NCBI GenBank assembly: GCA_910585595.1
Contig: CAJUET010000007.1
Coordinates: forward strand, 1-64,000
Length of the DNA: 64,000 bases
Source of the DNA: an uncultured Christensenella sp.
Lineage (GTDB): Bacteria; Bacillota; Clostridia; Christensenellales; Borkfalkiaceae
Direction: 5' to 3'
In this document: in pieces, positions 1 to 7,739 of the stretch
Layout: each line of letters opens with the position of its first letter
How positions within the stretch are numbered: position 1 is the first letter of the stretch
Program-made: the position numbers and the translations under genes
The notes under the pieces: generated by a model
What the model saw: the letters and a program-made list of their open reading frames with translations, nothing else
What the model was told of the DNA's origin: nothing
The model's database searches: none

Positions 1-1
1 A

Positions 2-40
2 GAAGAATACGGTTTCAAATATTATAGATTAGAACGGTAA
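2..40 (+). CDS. C-terminal end of an unidentified protein (partial)
   Basis: The first 40 bases can be read as the last 12 codons of a plus-strand gene entering from the left (ending EEYGFKYYRLER, then TAA). It is followed 33 bases later by an intrinsic terminator, as expected behind a real gene. Too little is present to name a family, and another frame also closes nearby, so this is only a plausible reading. Confidence 0.4.
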   Translation, partial: EEYGFKYYRLER

Positions 41-73
41 ATTTCAATTTATCCTTCCAAATAGTTTGTAGTA

Positions 74-106
74 AAAAGCTCTCGAACATATCGTTCGAGA
101 GCTTTT
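74..106. terminator. Bidirectional intrinsic terminator
   Basis: A perfect 14-bp stem (74-87 with 93-106, sequence AAAAGCTCTCGAAC) has a 5-nt loop and A/T tails on both sides. It lies between the end of the partial plus-strand gene and the end of the minus-strand cyclophilin-like gene, so it can stop transcripts from both directions. Confidence 0.85.
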
Positions 107-185
107 GTCCTTGCTTGAAAGTATAACTCCTAATAATTTAGTTTTTTAATTCCCTATGGGAAGTGCGCTTTACGGGCGGTCTTTT

Positions 186-1091
186 TTAATATTTTGTTAC
201 TTTTACCGACTTTACGATAATGGGCTTATCAATCGGCGTTCTGAACGTAGCGTCGATATCCCCCTTGCGCAAATCTTCGAAGGGCTCGTATTTGTTGAGC
301 CGCACCGTATTCTCTTCTGCAAACGAAATATCTTCCGCAAGAGATTCTTCGTATTCCTTGATCGCCGCGAGAAGTCCGTCTTCGAACTGCTTTTCGTAAT
401 CGTCCTCCTTCGCCTTGCCGAATACGCAGTAGTTTTCATCGAGTGCAGCGCCCGATGTTCCCGTATAAGTATAAAAGAGCGAAGTCGCGCTGTTCGTGGA
501 ATAGTGCACGGTCTGCACAACGTTGCCGTCGTTGTTCTTGCCGCCGTCTGCGCGTTCCACAGTCACGTCGATTTCCCCTTTGCCGTTCGCGACTTTGGGC
601 GTATAATACATGACGAGCGCGCCCTCCGAATGGCGGTACTCGCGCGAGCGTTCGTTCTGTACGCCGTTTCCCGTAAATTCGCCGTACACCGTATAGAGCG
701 GAATGCTTTGATCCTTATCCTTCCAAACGGACTGGGTAAAAGTAATTTCCTTTTTGCTTTCAAGCTCCTTGACAACGTTAAAATAATCGACCTCTTCGAG
801 CTCTCCGTCTACCAGCTTATATCCGCCCGAATAGAGCGCATTGGAAGTATAATCGTGAATGCACATTCCGTCGTAATAACCTGCATCCGCAAGCTCGATA
901 AAGTGCTGAACGGTCTTGGGCGCATCGTTCCTCGAAAGCGTATAGGTAACCGAATAGTCTTTTCCGTTAAAGGAATAAGTGATCGTAACTTCGGGGTGCT
1001 TGGTCGTACAGCCTGCGAACATACCGAGCGCGCACGCGCCGAGCGTGATAACGGATGCAAGCGATACAATACGGCGAACTTTGTGTTTCAT
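186..1091 (-). CDS. Cyclophilin-like peptidyl-prolyl isomerase lipoprotein
   Basis: The 301-residue product begins with a lysine/arginine-rich signal peptide and a lipobox ending FAGC, so it is probably a membrane-anchored lipoprotein outside the cell. The segment DAPKTVQHFIELADAGYYDG, then a His and a double Gly, matches the start of cyclophilin-type isomerase domains, which help fold exported proteins. The usual FHR catalytic segment is not clear, so activity is uncertain. An in-frame upstream codon at 1142 is ruled out because a good promoter (1114-1142) lies inside that stretch; ATG 1091 has a GAGGAGG ribosome-binding site 6-7 bases away. The gene appears to be a single transcription unit ending at the bidirectional terminator. 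Confidence 0.7.
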   Translation of the reverse strand: MKHKVRRIVSLASVITLGACALGMFAGCTTKHPEVTITYSFNGKDYSVTYTLSRNDAPKTVQHFIELADAGYYDGMCIHDYTSNALYSGGYKLVDGELEEVDYFNVVKELESKKEITFTQSVWKDKDQSIPLYTVYGEFTGNGVQNERSREYRHSEGALVMYYTPKVANGKGEIDVTVERADGGKNNDGNVVQTVHYSTNSATSLFYTYTGTSGAALDENYCVFGKAKEDDYEKQFEDGLLAAIKEYEESLAEDISFAEENTVRLNKYEPFEDLRKGDIDATFRTPIDKPIIVKSVKVTKY

Positions 1092-1113
1092 GAAGAGCCT
1101 CCTCGTTTCTTCT

Positions 1114-1142
1114 ATTTTAGCTTTTCTTTGCAATTCCGTCAA
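1114..1142 (-). promoter_or_regulatory. Sigma-A promoter of the cyclophilin-like gene
   Basis: The minus strand reads TTGACG, 17 nt, TAAAAT, which places the start of transcription near 1107, just upstream of the AGGAGG site. Confidence 0.75.
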
Positions 1143-1166
1143 GCGGTTTCGCGCTCTTCTTAAAAC

Positions 1167-2417
1167 TTATTTCGTCTTCGCCTGCTTGCGTTCCCTTTTA
1201 TCCGCCGCTTTCAAAGCTTCTTTAACCGCTTTTTTCGCATTGATATGATCCTCATATCCGACCGAATACAAAAATCTGCCGTAATCGGCCGACGGCTGTG
1301 AGAGAATGAACGCCGCAAGTTTCGCCGTACCGTTTGTTCTGAGCGCTGACGCACACTGCGAAATTTTACCGCGCAGATCGGCGTCCTCAGAAAACCGGAT
1401 TATTTGCGTTTTCAGTTCCCTTTTGTTTTTGAAGGAAAGCGCCGCGCCTTTCCGTTTCAGGTAAGCCAAATTAAATTTTTCCTGCGCCGCAAGTTTTTCG
1501 GTGATCAGCATGGGCAGCGCCAAATTGATGTTTTCGGCAGTACAGCCCCCGCCGCACTTATTGACCGCGACGTCCGCAGCCGAAAGATAGAGCGGCACGT
1601 TTTCCGTAAAGCCGACGTTCAGTACCTTGATCCCGTCCGGAAACTTCTTTTTCCGCACCTTACGAAAGCTTTTTTCATCCTTTCCGTTTATCATTATGAT
1701 CTGTGCAGTCCTGCCTTTAAGCGCTTTTACAAGGGTTTTGAAGATCCCGTAACCGCCGCCCCACGATCCGCCGCCGAACATGACGGAAACGGTAAACGGC
1801 GTTTCGTCCAGTCCGAGCTCCCTGCGCGCCGCGGCTTTCTCGGTAGGGTGAAAGGTACGCTCGTCAACAGGTATACCGAAAGGCAGGAGCTGTTCGCTCG
1901 CATACCCCAAAGCGAGATAGGTATCAATAAAATCTTCGTTGGGAACGGTAAGATAGTCAACTCCGATCCCCGCTTCCCAAAAGGGTGAATTCACGAAATC
2001 GAGGCTCGTCGCAATTACCTTACACGGCAGTGGATAGACAAGTTTTAAATCGGTGAGCGCGATCGCGCCGTAAAAATGCGTGCAGTAAACAACGTCAGGT
2101 TGAAAATCTAAAATTTCCTGTAACAATCCTGTGAGCGTGGAAAGTACGGTACTCTGCGAAGGACAGGAATAACGTTTATATGGGTCTCTCTTGCGATAAT
2201 GGCAGTAAAATGCGTTATAAAAATTCAAGAATTTGCTCACTGCAAGACAGTAGCCGCGCTCTGCTATCCATACGTTTGATTTTGTAGAGCAGCTTTTCAG
2301 TAAATCAACGATTTTCACTTGCACATTCCCGCCGCGTTCAAGCTCGCGTTTCATACCGAGCGCACAGACGTTATGCGCGTTCCCTGCCGTTACCGTTAAA
2401 ATTAGAATTTTTTTCAT
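1167..2417 (-). CDS. MGDG synthase/UgtP-family glycosyltransferase, copy 1
   Basis: The 416-residue protein begins KKILILTVTAGNAHN, the N-terminal signature of the MGDG synthase / processive diacylglycerol glucosyltransferase family (GT28). These enzymes add sugar from a UDP donor to diacylglycerol to make membrane glycolipid or a lipoteichoic-acid anchor. A glycine-rich loop (MFGGGSWGGG) and the donor-binding region with NKCGGGCTAEN follow in the expected order. The usual signature is TAGNGHN; here Gly is replaced by Ala. It is a close paralogue of the next gene upstream (2710-3963). Expression probably depends on the structured leader at 2418-2592. Acceptor and sugar specificity cannot be read from sequence. 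Confidence 0.85.
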   Translation of the reverse strand: MKKILILTVTAGNAHNVCALGMKRELERGGNVQVKIVDLLKSCSTKSNVWIAERGYCLAVSKFLNFYNAFYCHYRKRDPYKRYSCPSQSTVLSTLTGLLQEILDFQPDVVYCTHFYGAIALTDLKLVYPLPCKVIATSLDFVNSPFWEAGIGVDYLTVPNEDFIDTYLALGYASEQLLPFGIPVDERTFHPTEKAAARRELGLDETPFTVSVMFGGGSWGGGYGIFKTLVKALKGRTAQIIMINGKDEKSFRKVRKKKFPDGIKVLNVGFTENVPLYLSAADVAVNKCGGGCTAENINLALPMLITEKLAAQEKFNLAYLKRKGAALSFKNKRELKTQIIRFSEDADLRGKISQCASALRTNGTAKLAAFILSQPSADYGRFLYSVGYEDHINAKKAVKEALKAADKRERKQAKTK

Positions 2418-2592
2418 TCGGCGATCCTTTTTTGTAAAGTTATTATAAAAAAATAAGGCGTCCCAATTAAGGAACGCCGCACCGAGTATCCCTCAATTGT
2501 TTTGCCTCACAACTTTCCAACACGCGGAAAAAAAGGATACACCAAATGCCGGTATAGCCACGTGTCGGATGTTTTTATACAGTTGTGAGGCA
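2418..2592 (-). ncRNA. Structured leader RNA with terminator/antiterminator (attenuator)
   Basis: Transcription from the promoter at 2599-2627 should begin at about 2592, immediately before an 11-bp perfect helix (2581-2591 with 2504-2514). It encloses a second helix (2561-2568 with 2517-2524, one G-U) and an inner hairpin. A segment CAATTGAGG (2499-2491) can pair over 9 bp with CCTTAATTG (2471-2463), which is exactly the loop and part of the arms of the intrinsic terminator at 2457-2478. The two pairings exclude each other, as in riboswitch-type attenuators. I see no match to T-box, SAM, lysine, glycine, FMN, c-di-AMP or guanidine consensus, and no leader peptide. Confidence 0.65.
2443..2478 (-). 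terminator. Attenuator terminator before glycosyltransferase copy 1
   Basis: An 8-bp stem (2457-2464 with 2471-2478, one G-U on the minus strand) with loop TTAATT is followed on the minus strand by a seven-T run. It sits between the promoter and the start codon at 2417. Confidence 0.75.
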
Positions 2593-2598
2593 TTAAGT

Positions 2599-2627
2599 AT
2601 TATAACACCGAATCAAAAAAATATCAA
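2599..2627 (-). promoter_or_regulatory. Promoter of glycosyltransferase copy 1
   Basis: TTGATA, 17 nt, TATAAT on the minus strand. The spacer and surroundings are nearly identical to the promoter of the paralogue at 4084-4112, showing that the duplication included the promoter. Confidence 0.85.
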
Positions 2628-2656
2628 CTCTTTTTCTCTTTTTCATATACATAGAA

Positions 2657-2697
2657 TGAACCCCCGTAAGAAATTCTCTTACGGGGGTTTTATTTTT
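2657..2697. terminator. Intrinsic terminator-like hairpin after copy 2
   Basis: A 12-bp stem (2659-2670 with 2678-2689, AACCCCCGTAAG) lies about 20 bases past the stop of the minus-strand gene at 2710. The T-rich tail is better on the plus strand than on the minus strand, so its strand of action is uncertain. Confidence 0.6.
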
Positions 2698-2709
2698 TGG
2701 AAAATTACA

Positions 2710-3963
2710 TTAACGGCGTGATCTCGCCTCTTCTTTCTCCCTTCTGTCCGCGTCTTTCAATGCCTTTTTCACGTTATTTCTGACTTCGGAAACTTCTCCG
2801 CTGACCGCATCGGAAATCTTGCTGTAATCCGCGTTCGGCTGTGAAAGTATGAATTCCGCAAGATCGTTCATTGCATTCTTCCGAAACGGAAGCGTATTCT
2901 TTGACATTTCTTCGAGAAGTTCGGGGTTGTCCATAAGCCGAATAAGATTTGCTTTCAGTTCTTTTTGGTTTTTGAACGACAGCGCAACCCCCTTCTCTTT
3001 CATATAATTTAAGTTGCATTCTTCCTGCGCGGGCAGATTTTCGGTGATAAGCATAGGGATCGATTTATTGAGCATCTCCGCCACGCTCGTCCCGCCGAAT
3101 TTATTCAGAATAATATCCGCCGCGGAAAGATAGAGCGGAACATTTTCCGTAAAACCGACGTTGAAAACCTTAATTCCGCTTTCGAATTTCATTTTCTGCA
3201 CTCTTCGGAAGCTTTTCCCGTCCCTACCGTTGATCATGACGACCTGTGCCTTTCTGCCCTTCAAGGACTTAATAAGACTTTTAAAAATCTTAAAGCCGCC
3301 GCTCCACTGTCCGCCGCCGAACATAACCATAAGCGTGAAGAGGTCTTCGTCGAGTCCCAGCGCTTTTCGTGCTTCCGCCTTGTCTATCCTTTCGAGCGTA
3401 CGCTCGTTTACGGGAATTCCGAAGGGCAAAAGCTGTTCGCGCCGATAGCCCTCCGAAAGAAATTCTTCCGTAAAATCCTCGTTCGGGATCACAAAATAAT
3501 CCACTCCGATTCCCGCCTCCCAAAAAGGCGAGTTCACATAATCGAGGTTGGTCGCAATCGTTTTACAGGGAAGATCATACGCAAGTTTTAAATCGGTGAG
3601 TGCGATTGCGCCGTAAAAATGCGTACAGTAAACGACGTCCGGCTGAAATGATAAGATCTCCTGCAAAAGTCCGTTCAAGGTAGAAAGAACGGTACTCTGC
3701 GAAGGGCAGGAATAACGTTTGCTCGGCTTTGCCTTGCAGTAGTGATAATAGAAAGCGTTGTATAGTTTGGGCAGTTTGCTTACGGCGATGCTGTAACCGC
3801 GGTCCGTAATCCAAAAGTCACGTTTCGAGGAATAACATTTAAGTAGATCGACGATTTTTACCTCTACTTCCCCACTTAACTTTTCAAGTTTATTTTTCAT
3901 ACCGCGCGCGCAGGCATTGTGTCCGTTCCCCGCCGTAACGGTCAAAATTAAAATTTTTTTCAT
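2710..3963 (-). CDS. MGDG synthase/UgtP-family glycosyltransferase, copy 2
   Basis: The 417-residue protein has the intact family signature TVTAGNGHN, the glycine-rich MFGGGQWSGG loop and NKFGGTSVAEM in the donor-binding half. It belongs to GT28 glycolipid synthases, which act at the inner face of the cytoplasmic membrane on diacylglycerol with a UDP-sugar. The start was set at 3963 because the paralogue begins with the same MKKILILTVTAGN; an in-frame extension to 4026 has no family support. It is followed by its near-copy at 1167-2417. Having two unlike copies with different leaders suggests different regulation or a different product, for instance mono- and di-glycosyl lipid. Confidence 0.88.
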   Translation of the reverse strand: MKKILILTVTAGNGHNACARGMKNKLEKLSGEVEVKIVDLLKCYSSKRDFWITDRGYSIAVSKLPKLYNAFYYHYCKAKPSKRYSCPSQSTVLSTLNGLLQEILSFQPDVVYCTHFYGAIALTDLKLAYDLPCKTIATNLDYVNSPFWEAGIGVDYFVIPNEDFTEEFLSEGYRREQLLPFGIPVNERTLERIDKAEARKALGLDEDLFTLMVMFGGGQWSGGFKIFKSLIKSLKGRKAQVVMINGRDGKSFRRVQKMKFESGIKVFNVGFTENVPLYLSAADIILNKFGGTSVAEMLNKSIPMLITENLPAQEECNLNYMKEKGVALSFKNQKELKANLIRLMDNPELLEEMSKNTLPFRKNAMNDLAEFILSQPNADYSKISDAVSGEVSEVRNNVKKALKDADRREKEEARSRR

Positions 3964-4083
3964 TGGACGTACTTTTTCTCCCTTATAGCTCGAAAAACAA
4001 GGTGCCGTGAACATCTTCCGACACACGCAGGAATTTCGGTTTAACGCGCGTCAAGTATATATATGAAGCCGCAAAGCGTTTTT

Positions 4084-4112
4084 ATTATAACACCGAATGA
4101 AAAAAATATCAA
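4084..4112 (-). promoter_or_regulatory. Promoter of glycosyltransferase copy 2
   Basis: TTGATA, 17 nt, TATAAT on the minus strand, almost identical to the promoter at 2599-2627. The leader that follows (about 4077-3964) shows no terminator, unlike the leader of copy 1. Confidence 0.85.
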
Positions 4113-4124
4113 CGCTTTATTGGC

Positions 4125-4152
4125 AAAAAACCGCAGGCAAATACCTGCGGGT
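4125..4152 (-). terminator. Terminator of the rplJ-rplL operon
   Basis: Stem CCGCAGG (4131-4137 with 4144-4150), loop of 6 nt, followed on the minus strand by six T. It lies 16 bases past the rplL stop codon. Confidence 0.9.
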
Positions 4153-4168
4153 TTTGTGAATTTAAAAC

Positions 4169-4543
4169 TTACTGCAATTCGGCAACTGCGCCTGCCTCTT
4201 TGAGCTTTGCAAGAGCAGCTTCCGCGTCTGCCTTGGGAACCGCTTCTTTGATTACGCCGAGGGACTCGACAACCTTCTTCGCTTCCGCAAGACCGAGACC
4301 GGTGAATTCGCGTACCACTTTGATAACGCCGATTTTGTTCGCGCCGAAATCTTTGAGTACGACGTTGAATTCCGTCTTCTCCTCTGCTGCGGGAGCCGCA
4401 TCCGCGCCGCCTGCCGCTGCACCGGCAACTGCTACGGGAGCAGCCGCGCTTACGCCGAATTCCTCTTCGAGCGCCTTAACGAGATCGTTGAGTTCGACAA
4501 CGGTCATAGCTTTTACTTCTTCAATGAGTTTTTTAACGTCCAT
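4169..4543 (-). CDS. rplL: Ribosomal protein L7/L12
   Basis: The 124-residue acidic protein forms the stalk of the 50S subunit that recruits translation GTPases. The N-terminal dimerisation helix ([19 protein letters not shown]) is followed by an alanine-rich hinge at about residues 33-55 and the C-terminal domain with [15 protein letters not shown]. Length is normal. It follows rplJ by 21 bases and is the last gene before the terminator. Confidence 0.98.
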   Translation of the reverse strand: MDVKKLIEEVKAMTVVELNDLVKALEEEFGVSAAAPVAVAGAAAGGADAAPAAEEKTEFNVVLKDFGANKIGVIKVVREFTGLGLAEAKKVVESLGVIKEAVPKADAEAALAKLKEAGAVAELQ

Positions 4544-4564
4544 TTTAATTTCCTCCGATAATTT

Positions 4565-5080
4565 TTAAGATTTTTGCCCCGCAATTGCGTTCAAAACGTA
4601 AGCGAGATTTGCGATGGGAGCCTGCAAGCAACCCAACATTTTTGCGATCAACACCTCTCTCGAAGGAATTGCCGCGAGCCTCTTGACACCTGCCGCGTCT
4701 ACGTAAGCTCCGCCTACGTATGCGCTCTTCGGAACGAGTTTTTCGTCCAAAGCGGGATTTTCCTTGACCGCTTTTGCGATGATTGAGCAACCGCTCGTTT
4801 CATCGGGGCAGAACACGAATGCCGTTGCGCCGTTCAGATCGCCGTCGAAATCGGTCACGCCGAGTTCGTTGAACGCCTTTCTGACAAGGGTATTTTTATA
4901 GACCTTATACTCGCAGGATGCGTTTCTGAAACGGTTGCGAAGATCGGTTACTTCCAAAACAGTGAGCTTGTTGTAAGAAGCAAGCACGACCGATTTGCTC
5001 TCCTGAATCTTAGCCTTGATCACTTCAACCTCGGCTTCTTTTGCCTTACGGTTTTCGGAAATCTTCTTTTCTTTCTCCAT
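4565..5080 (-). CDS. rplJ: Ribosomal protein L10
   Basis: The 171-residue product is the stalk base protein that carries L7/L12 dimers on 23S rRNA. It has the family segments SVVLASYNKLTV and YKVYKNTLVRKAF. The start was set at 5080, with a GGAGGT site 4-5 bases upstream; a longer frame to 5167 reads into the L10 leader RNA. As in other Firmicutes, the L10-L12 complex is expected to repress its own mRNA through the leader at 5081-5222. Confidence 0.97.
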   Translation of the reverse strand: MEKEKKISENRKAKEAEVEVIKAKIQESKSVVLASYNKLTVLEVTDLRNRFRNASCEYKVYKNTLVRKAFNELGVTDFDGDLNGATAFVFCPDETSGCSIIAKAVKENPALDEKLVPKSAYVGGAYVDAAGVKRLAAIPSREVLIAKMLGCLQAPIANLAYVLNAIAGQKS

Positions 5081-5222
5081 AGTTACCTCCACAAAGCGCT
5101 TTTGCGCCCGAATAAAAATCTCCGCACCACAGACGGGTACGGAGTTCTTCACGATGAAAAAGTCCAACCTCGACGGGATATTGAGTCTTGCGACACCCGT
5201 TGTCTATGGTCGATTGATTTAC
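5081..5222 (-). ncRNA. Ribosomal protein L10 leader
   Basis: The region between rplA and rplJ contains, on the minus strand, the hallmark segments of the L10 leader: GACAACGGGTG, then about 25 nt later CAATATCCCGTCGAGGTTGG, which pair to form the binding site for the L10-(L12) complex. A further hairpin (CTCCGTACC / GGTGCGGAG) lies nearer the start codon. A separate promoter lies immediately upstream. Confidence 0.85.
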
Positions 5223-5228
5223 TTTTAC

Positions 5229-5257
5229 ATTTTAACGTTTTCGCAAAAAAACGTCAA
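5229..5257 (-). promoter_or_regulatory. Promoter of rplJ-rplL
   Basis: TTGACG, 17 nt, TAAAAT on the minus strand, giving a start near 5222 at the beginning of the L10 leader. The rplJL pair can therefore be expressed separately from rplKA. Confidence 0.8.
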
Positions 5258-5275
5258 GTGATTTTAAGGATAAAA

Positions 5276-5965
5276 TCAAAGTTTGTTGTAGTTTACTTTT
5301 ACGCCGGGTCCCATCGTAGAAGTAAGGCTTACGCTCTTCACGTACTGACCTTTCGCCGCGGCGGGTTTCGCCTTGATGATCGCATCCATAAGCGCGTTAA
5401 AGTTCTCGACGATCTTTTCGGCGCCGAAGCTCTTCTTGCCGATCGGGCAGTGAATGATCGCCGTCTTATCGAGACGGTACTCCACTTTACCTGCTTTGAC
5501 CTCGGCAACCGCCTTTGCAACGTCCATCGTGACCGTACCCGACTTGGGGTTAGGCATCAAGCCCTTGGGCCCGAGGAGACGTCCGATACGACCGACAACG
5601 CCCATCATGTCGGGAGTCGTGATCATAACGTCGAAACCGAACCAGTTTTCGGTCTGGATCTTCTGAACCATTTCTTCCGCGCCGACAAAGTCTGCGCCGG
5701 CAGCCTGCGCCTGATCCGCTCTGTCGCCCTTAGCGATAACGAGCACCTTTTTGGTTTTGCCCGTTCCGTGGGGAAGAACGAGAACGCCGCGAACCTGTTG
5801 ATCCGCCTGTCTGGGGTCGATACCCAAACGGACGTGAAGCTCAACCGTTTCGTCGAATTTAGCCTTTGCGTTGTTAAGGACGATGTTCACTGCCTCCGCC
5901 GAATCGTAGACCTTGGAATGATCGTAGGATTTAAGACTCTCGGCGTAATTCTTACCGTATTTCAT
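5276..5965 (-). CDS. rplA: Ribosomal protein L1
   Basis: The 229-residue product has the L1 core, including [19 protein letters not shown] and [19 protein letters not shown]1 forms the mobile L1 stalk next to the ribosomal E site and in many bacteria represses the rplKA mRNA. It follows rplK by 13 bases and has an AAGGAGG site before its ATG. Confidence 0.98.
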   Translation of the reverse strand: MKYGKNYAESLKSYDHSKVYDSAEAVNIVLNNAKAKFDETVELHVRLGIDPRQADQQVRGVLVLPHGTGKTKKVLVIAKGDRADQAQAAGADFVGAEEMVQKIQTENWFGFDVMITTPDMMGVVGRIGRLLGPKGLMPNPKSGTVTMDVAKAVAEVKAGKVEYRLDKTAIIHCPIGKKSFGAEKIVENFNALMDAIIKAKPAAAKGQYVKSVSLTSTMGPGVKVNYNKL

Positions 5966-5978
5966 ATCCCGACCCTCC

Positions 5979-6404
5979 TTATTCCTCGACGGTCACGCCC
6001 ATGCTGCGTGCCGTGCCCTTGATCATGCTGACTGCGCTTTCAAGCGTGTTACAGTTGAGATCGGGCATTTTCGTTTTTGCGATTTCCTCTACCTGCGCCT
6101 TGGTGAGCTTGCCGACCTTTACTTTGTTGGGCGTTGCGCTCGCCGTATCGAGCCCCAGCGCCTTTTTGATAAGCACGGGTGCGGGGGGCGTTTTGAGAAC
6201 AAACGTGAACGAACGGTCCTGATAAATCGTGATCACGACGGGAATGATGAGCCCGTCTTGCTGAGCCGTTTTCGCATTGAACTCTTTGGTAAAGCCAGGA
6301 ATGTTGATTCCGTGGGGACCGAGCGTAGAACCGACAGGGGGTCCCGGAGTGGCTTTACCTGCGGGAAGCTGTAACTTCACGACCGCGGTAATTTTTTTAG
6401 CCAT
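5979..6404 (-). CDS. rplK: Ribosomal protein L11
   Basis: The 141-residue protein has the expected [20 protein letters not shown] start, the proline-rich hinge, and the rRNA-binding C-terminal domain ending in [15 protein letters not shown]. It forms the GTPase-associated centre of the large subunit with 23S rRNA. Length matches the family. Confidence 0.98.
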   Translation of the reverse strand: MAKKITAVVKLQLPAGKATPGPPVGSTLGPHGINIPGFTKEFNAKTAQQDGLIIPVVITIYQDRSFTFVLKTPPAPVLIKKALGLDTASATPNKVKVGKLTKAQVEEIAKTKMPDLNCNTLESAVSMIKGTARSMGVTVEE

Positions 6405-6500
6405 AAAAATTCCTCCAAACGTGGTGATTGCGCGGCGGCATGAAAAGATTTACCGACGCTCCCACATCTATTTACAAGCCTTATAAAAAAGCTTATAAAA
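6405..6500 (-). promoter_or_regulatory. Spacer upstream of rplK (possible leader)
   Basis: This 96-base gap in an otherwise tight cluster holds a short palindrome near 6480 and a possible GTGG/CCAC helix enclosing the middle of the spacer on the minus strand. Leaders controlling rplKA by L1 are known at this position, but I cannot identify the L1 site with confidence. No terminator is seen. Confidence 0.3.
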
Positions 6501-7064
6501 TCATCCTTCCTCTCTCGGCACCTCTACGGCGTCGGGAGAAATCTTGGTGATCTGAATATAGTCCACTTCCACGTCCTGCTCTCTGCCGAACATGACGATA
6601 GAAACCTTTGCACGCTGCGTTTCGTCGTTGAGTTCCAAAACAGAGCCCACAAACCCCTCTAACGGACCGCTCTCGATGGATACGCGGTCTCCGATCTTGA
6701 AGTCTGCGTCCTCCACATAATCTTCAAGACGCATTTTGCGGATCTCCTCCTCTTTCATGGGAATGGGTCTGCCCTGAGGTCCGCAGAAACCGGTAACGCC
6801 GCGCGTATTCGTTACGAGATACCAAAGCTGGTTGGAATAGATCATTTTAATAAAGACGTAGCAGGGGAGAAGTTTGCGCTCCACGACCTTCTTTTTTCCG
6901 TTCGCTTTTTCCTCGATCGTCTGCTCGGTGGGAATCTTAACGTCGGTGATCTGGTCGGCGAGATTGTTGTTCTCGATGAGCCGCATAAGGCTCTCCTTGA
7001 CCATCGCCTCGTAACCCGAATAAGTGTGAAGAATATACCATTGCGGTTGCTCGTTCTGCGGCAT
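6501..7064 (-). CDS. nusG: Transcription termination/antitermination factor NusG
   Basis: The 187-residue protein has the NGN domain (starting WYILHTYSGYE) and a C-terminal KOW motif (IGDRVSIESGPLEGFVGSV). It binds the RNA polymerase clamp and links it to ribosomes or Rho. The gene is separated by one base from secE, the classic order secE-nusG-rplK. Confidence 0.97.
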   Translation of the reverse strand: MPQNEQPQWYILHTYSGYEAMVKESLMRLIENNNLADQITDVKIPTEQTIEEKANGKKKVVERKLLPCYVFIKMIYSNQLWYLVTNTRGVTGFCGPQGRPIPMKEEEIRKMRLEDYVEDADFKIGDRVSIESGPLEGFVGSVLELNDETQRAKVSIVMFGREQDVEVDYIQITKISPDAVEVPREEG

Positions 7065-7065
7065 A

Positions 7066-7368
7066 TTACTTTCCTCCCAACGAAGTCAGGAATTTGAGGA
7101 GCTCGGAAAAGCCGTAGTTTACGCCCGTAACGACCACGATGAAGGCAAGAACAATACCCAAAACGATACCCGTCGCTTTGAGCGCCTTACCGAAAGTAGG
7201 CCACGTTACGCGTTTGAGCTCGCCGAAAGTTTCTTTCAGCTTCCTGCCCATACGCACGAAAACGTTGGGTTTTTTGTTCTTATCCTGCTTTTTAGACTTA
7301 TCGGGCTTATTCGGTTTGGAGTTCTTTTCGAACTCCTTGTCTTGATTTTTGGAATCTGCCTTAGACAT
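7066..7368 (-). CDS. secE: Preprotein translocase subunit SecE
   Basis: The 100-residue protein has a lysine-rich hydrophilic N-terminus of about 40 residues, the conserved amphipathic segment ELKRVTWPTFGKALKAT, and a single C-terminal membrane helix, as in Gram-positive SecE. It clamps SecY in the SecYEG channel. It lies between rpmG and nusG. Confidence 0.95.
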   Translation of the reverse strand: MSKADSKNQDKEFEKNSKPNKPDKSKKQDKNKKPNVFVRMGRKLKETFGELKRVTWPTFGKALKATGIVLGIVLAFIVVVTGVNYGFSELLKFLTSLGGK

Positions 7369-7382
7369 TTACGTCCTCCCGA

Positions 7383-7547
7383 TTATTTGGACTCTTTGTG
7401 AACGGTGTGCTTTTTGCAGACGGGGCAGTACTTTTTCAATTCGAGACGATCGGGATCGTTACGTTTATTTTTAAAACTGTCGTAGTTGCGGTTTTTGCAC
7501 TCCGTGCACTCGAACGTGACTTTCATTCTCGTCGATTTTGTAGCCAT
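7383..7547 (-). CDS. rpmG: Ribosomal protein L33
   Basis: A 54-residue frame reads [20 protein letters not shown] and continues to a second zinc pair in [10 protein letters not shown]. The two CxxC pairs mark the zinc-binding form of L33. It is the first gene of the rpmG-secE-nusG cluster, a common Firmicutes arrangement, and sits 14 bases upstream of secE. Confidence 0.95.
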   Translation of the reverse strand: MATKSTRMKVTFECTECKNRNYDSFKNKRNDPDRLELKKYCPVCKKHTVHKESK

Positions 7548-7600
7548 TGGTTCAAAACTCCATACAAAAAAATTAACACCCCTCTTCGGTGCGTGAAGTT

Positions 7601-7629
7601 AGTTTAACATATAAAATAGGGCTTGTCAA
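7601..7629 (-). promoter_or_regulatory. Promoter of rpmG-secE-nusG-rplKA
   Basis: A consensus -35 (TTGACA), 17 nt and TAAACT on the minus strand, about 55 bases upstream of the rpmG start. Confidence 0.8.
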
Positions 7630-7739
7630 TGATTTTTAAGCGTATTTTCAAACTTTTAAGAGAAATTTCCTCCGTGCGTTATAGGCGCGCGGAAGAAAAA
7701 GAAAAACAGCTTAAACGTATTAAGTCCGCTCCCGCAGGA

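Noticed and set aside
156..1163. Plus-strand frame of 335 codons over the cyclophilin-like gene
   Set aside because: It is antisense to a gene with a promoter, ribosome-binding site, lipobox and terminator; no family features are visible.
2459..2591. T-box leader in front of glycosyltransferase copy 1
   Set aside because: The terminator resembles those in T-box leaders, but the TGGNACC T-box core and a specifier loop are missing, and the downstream gene is not an amino-acid gene.
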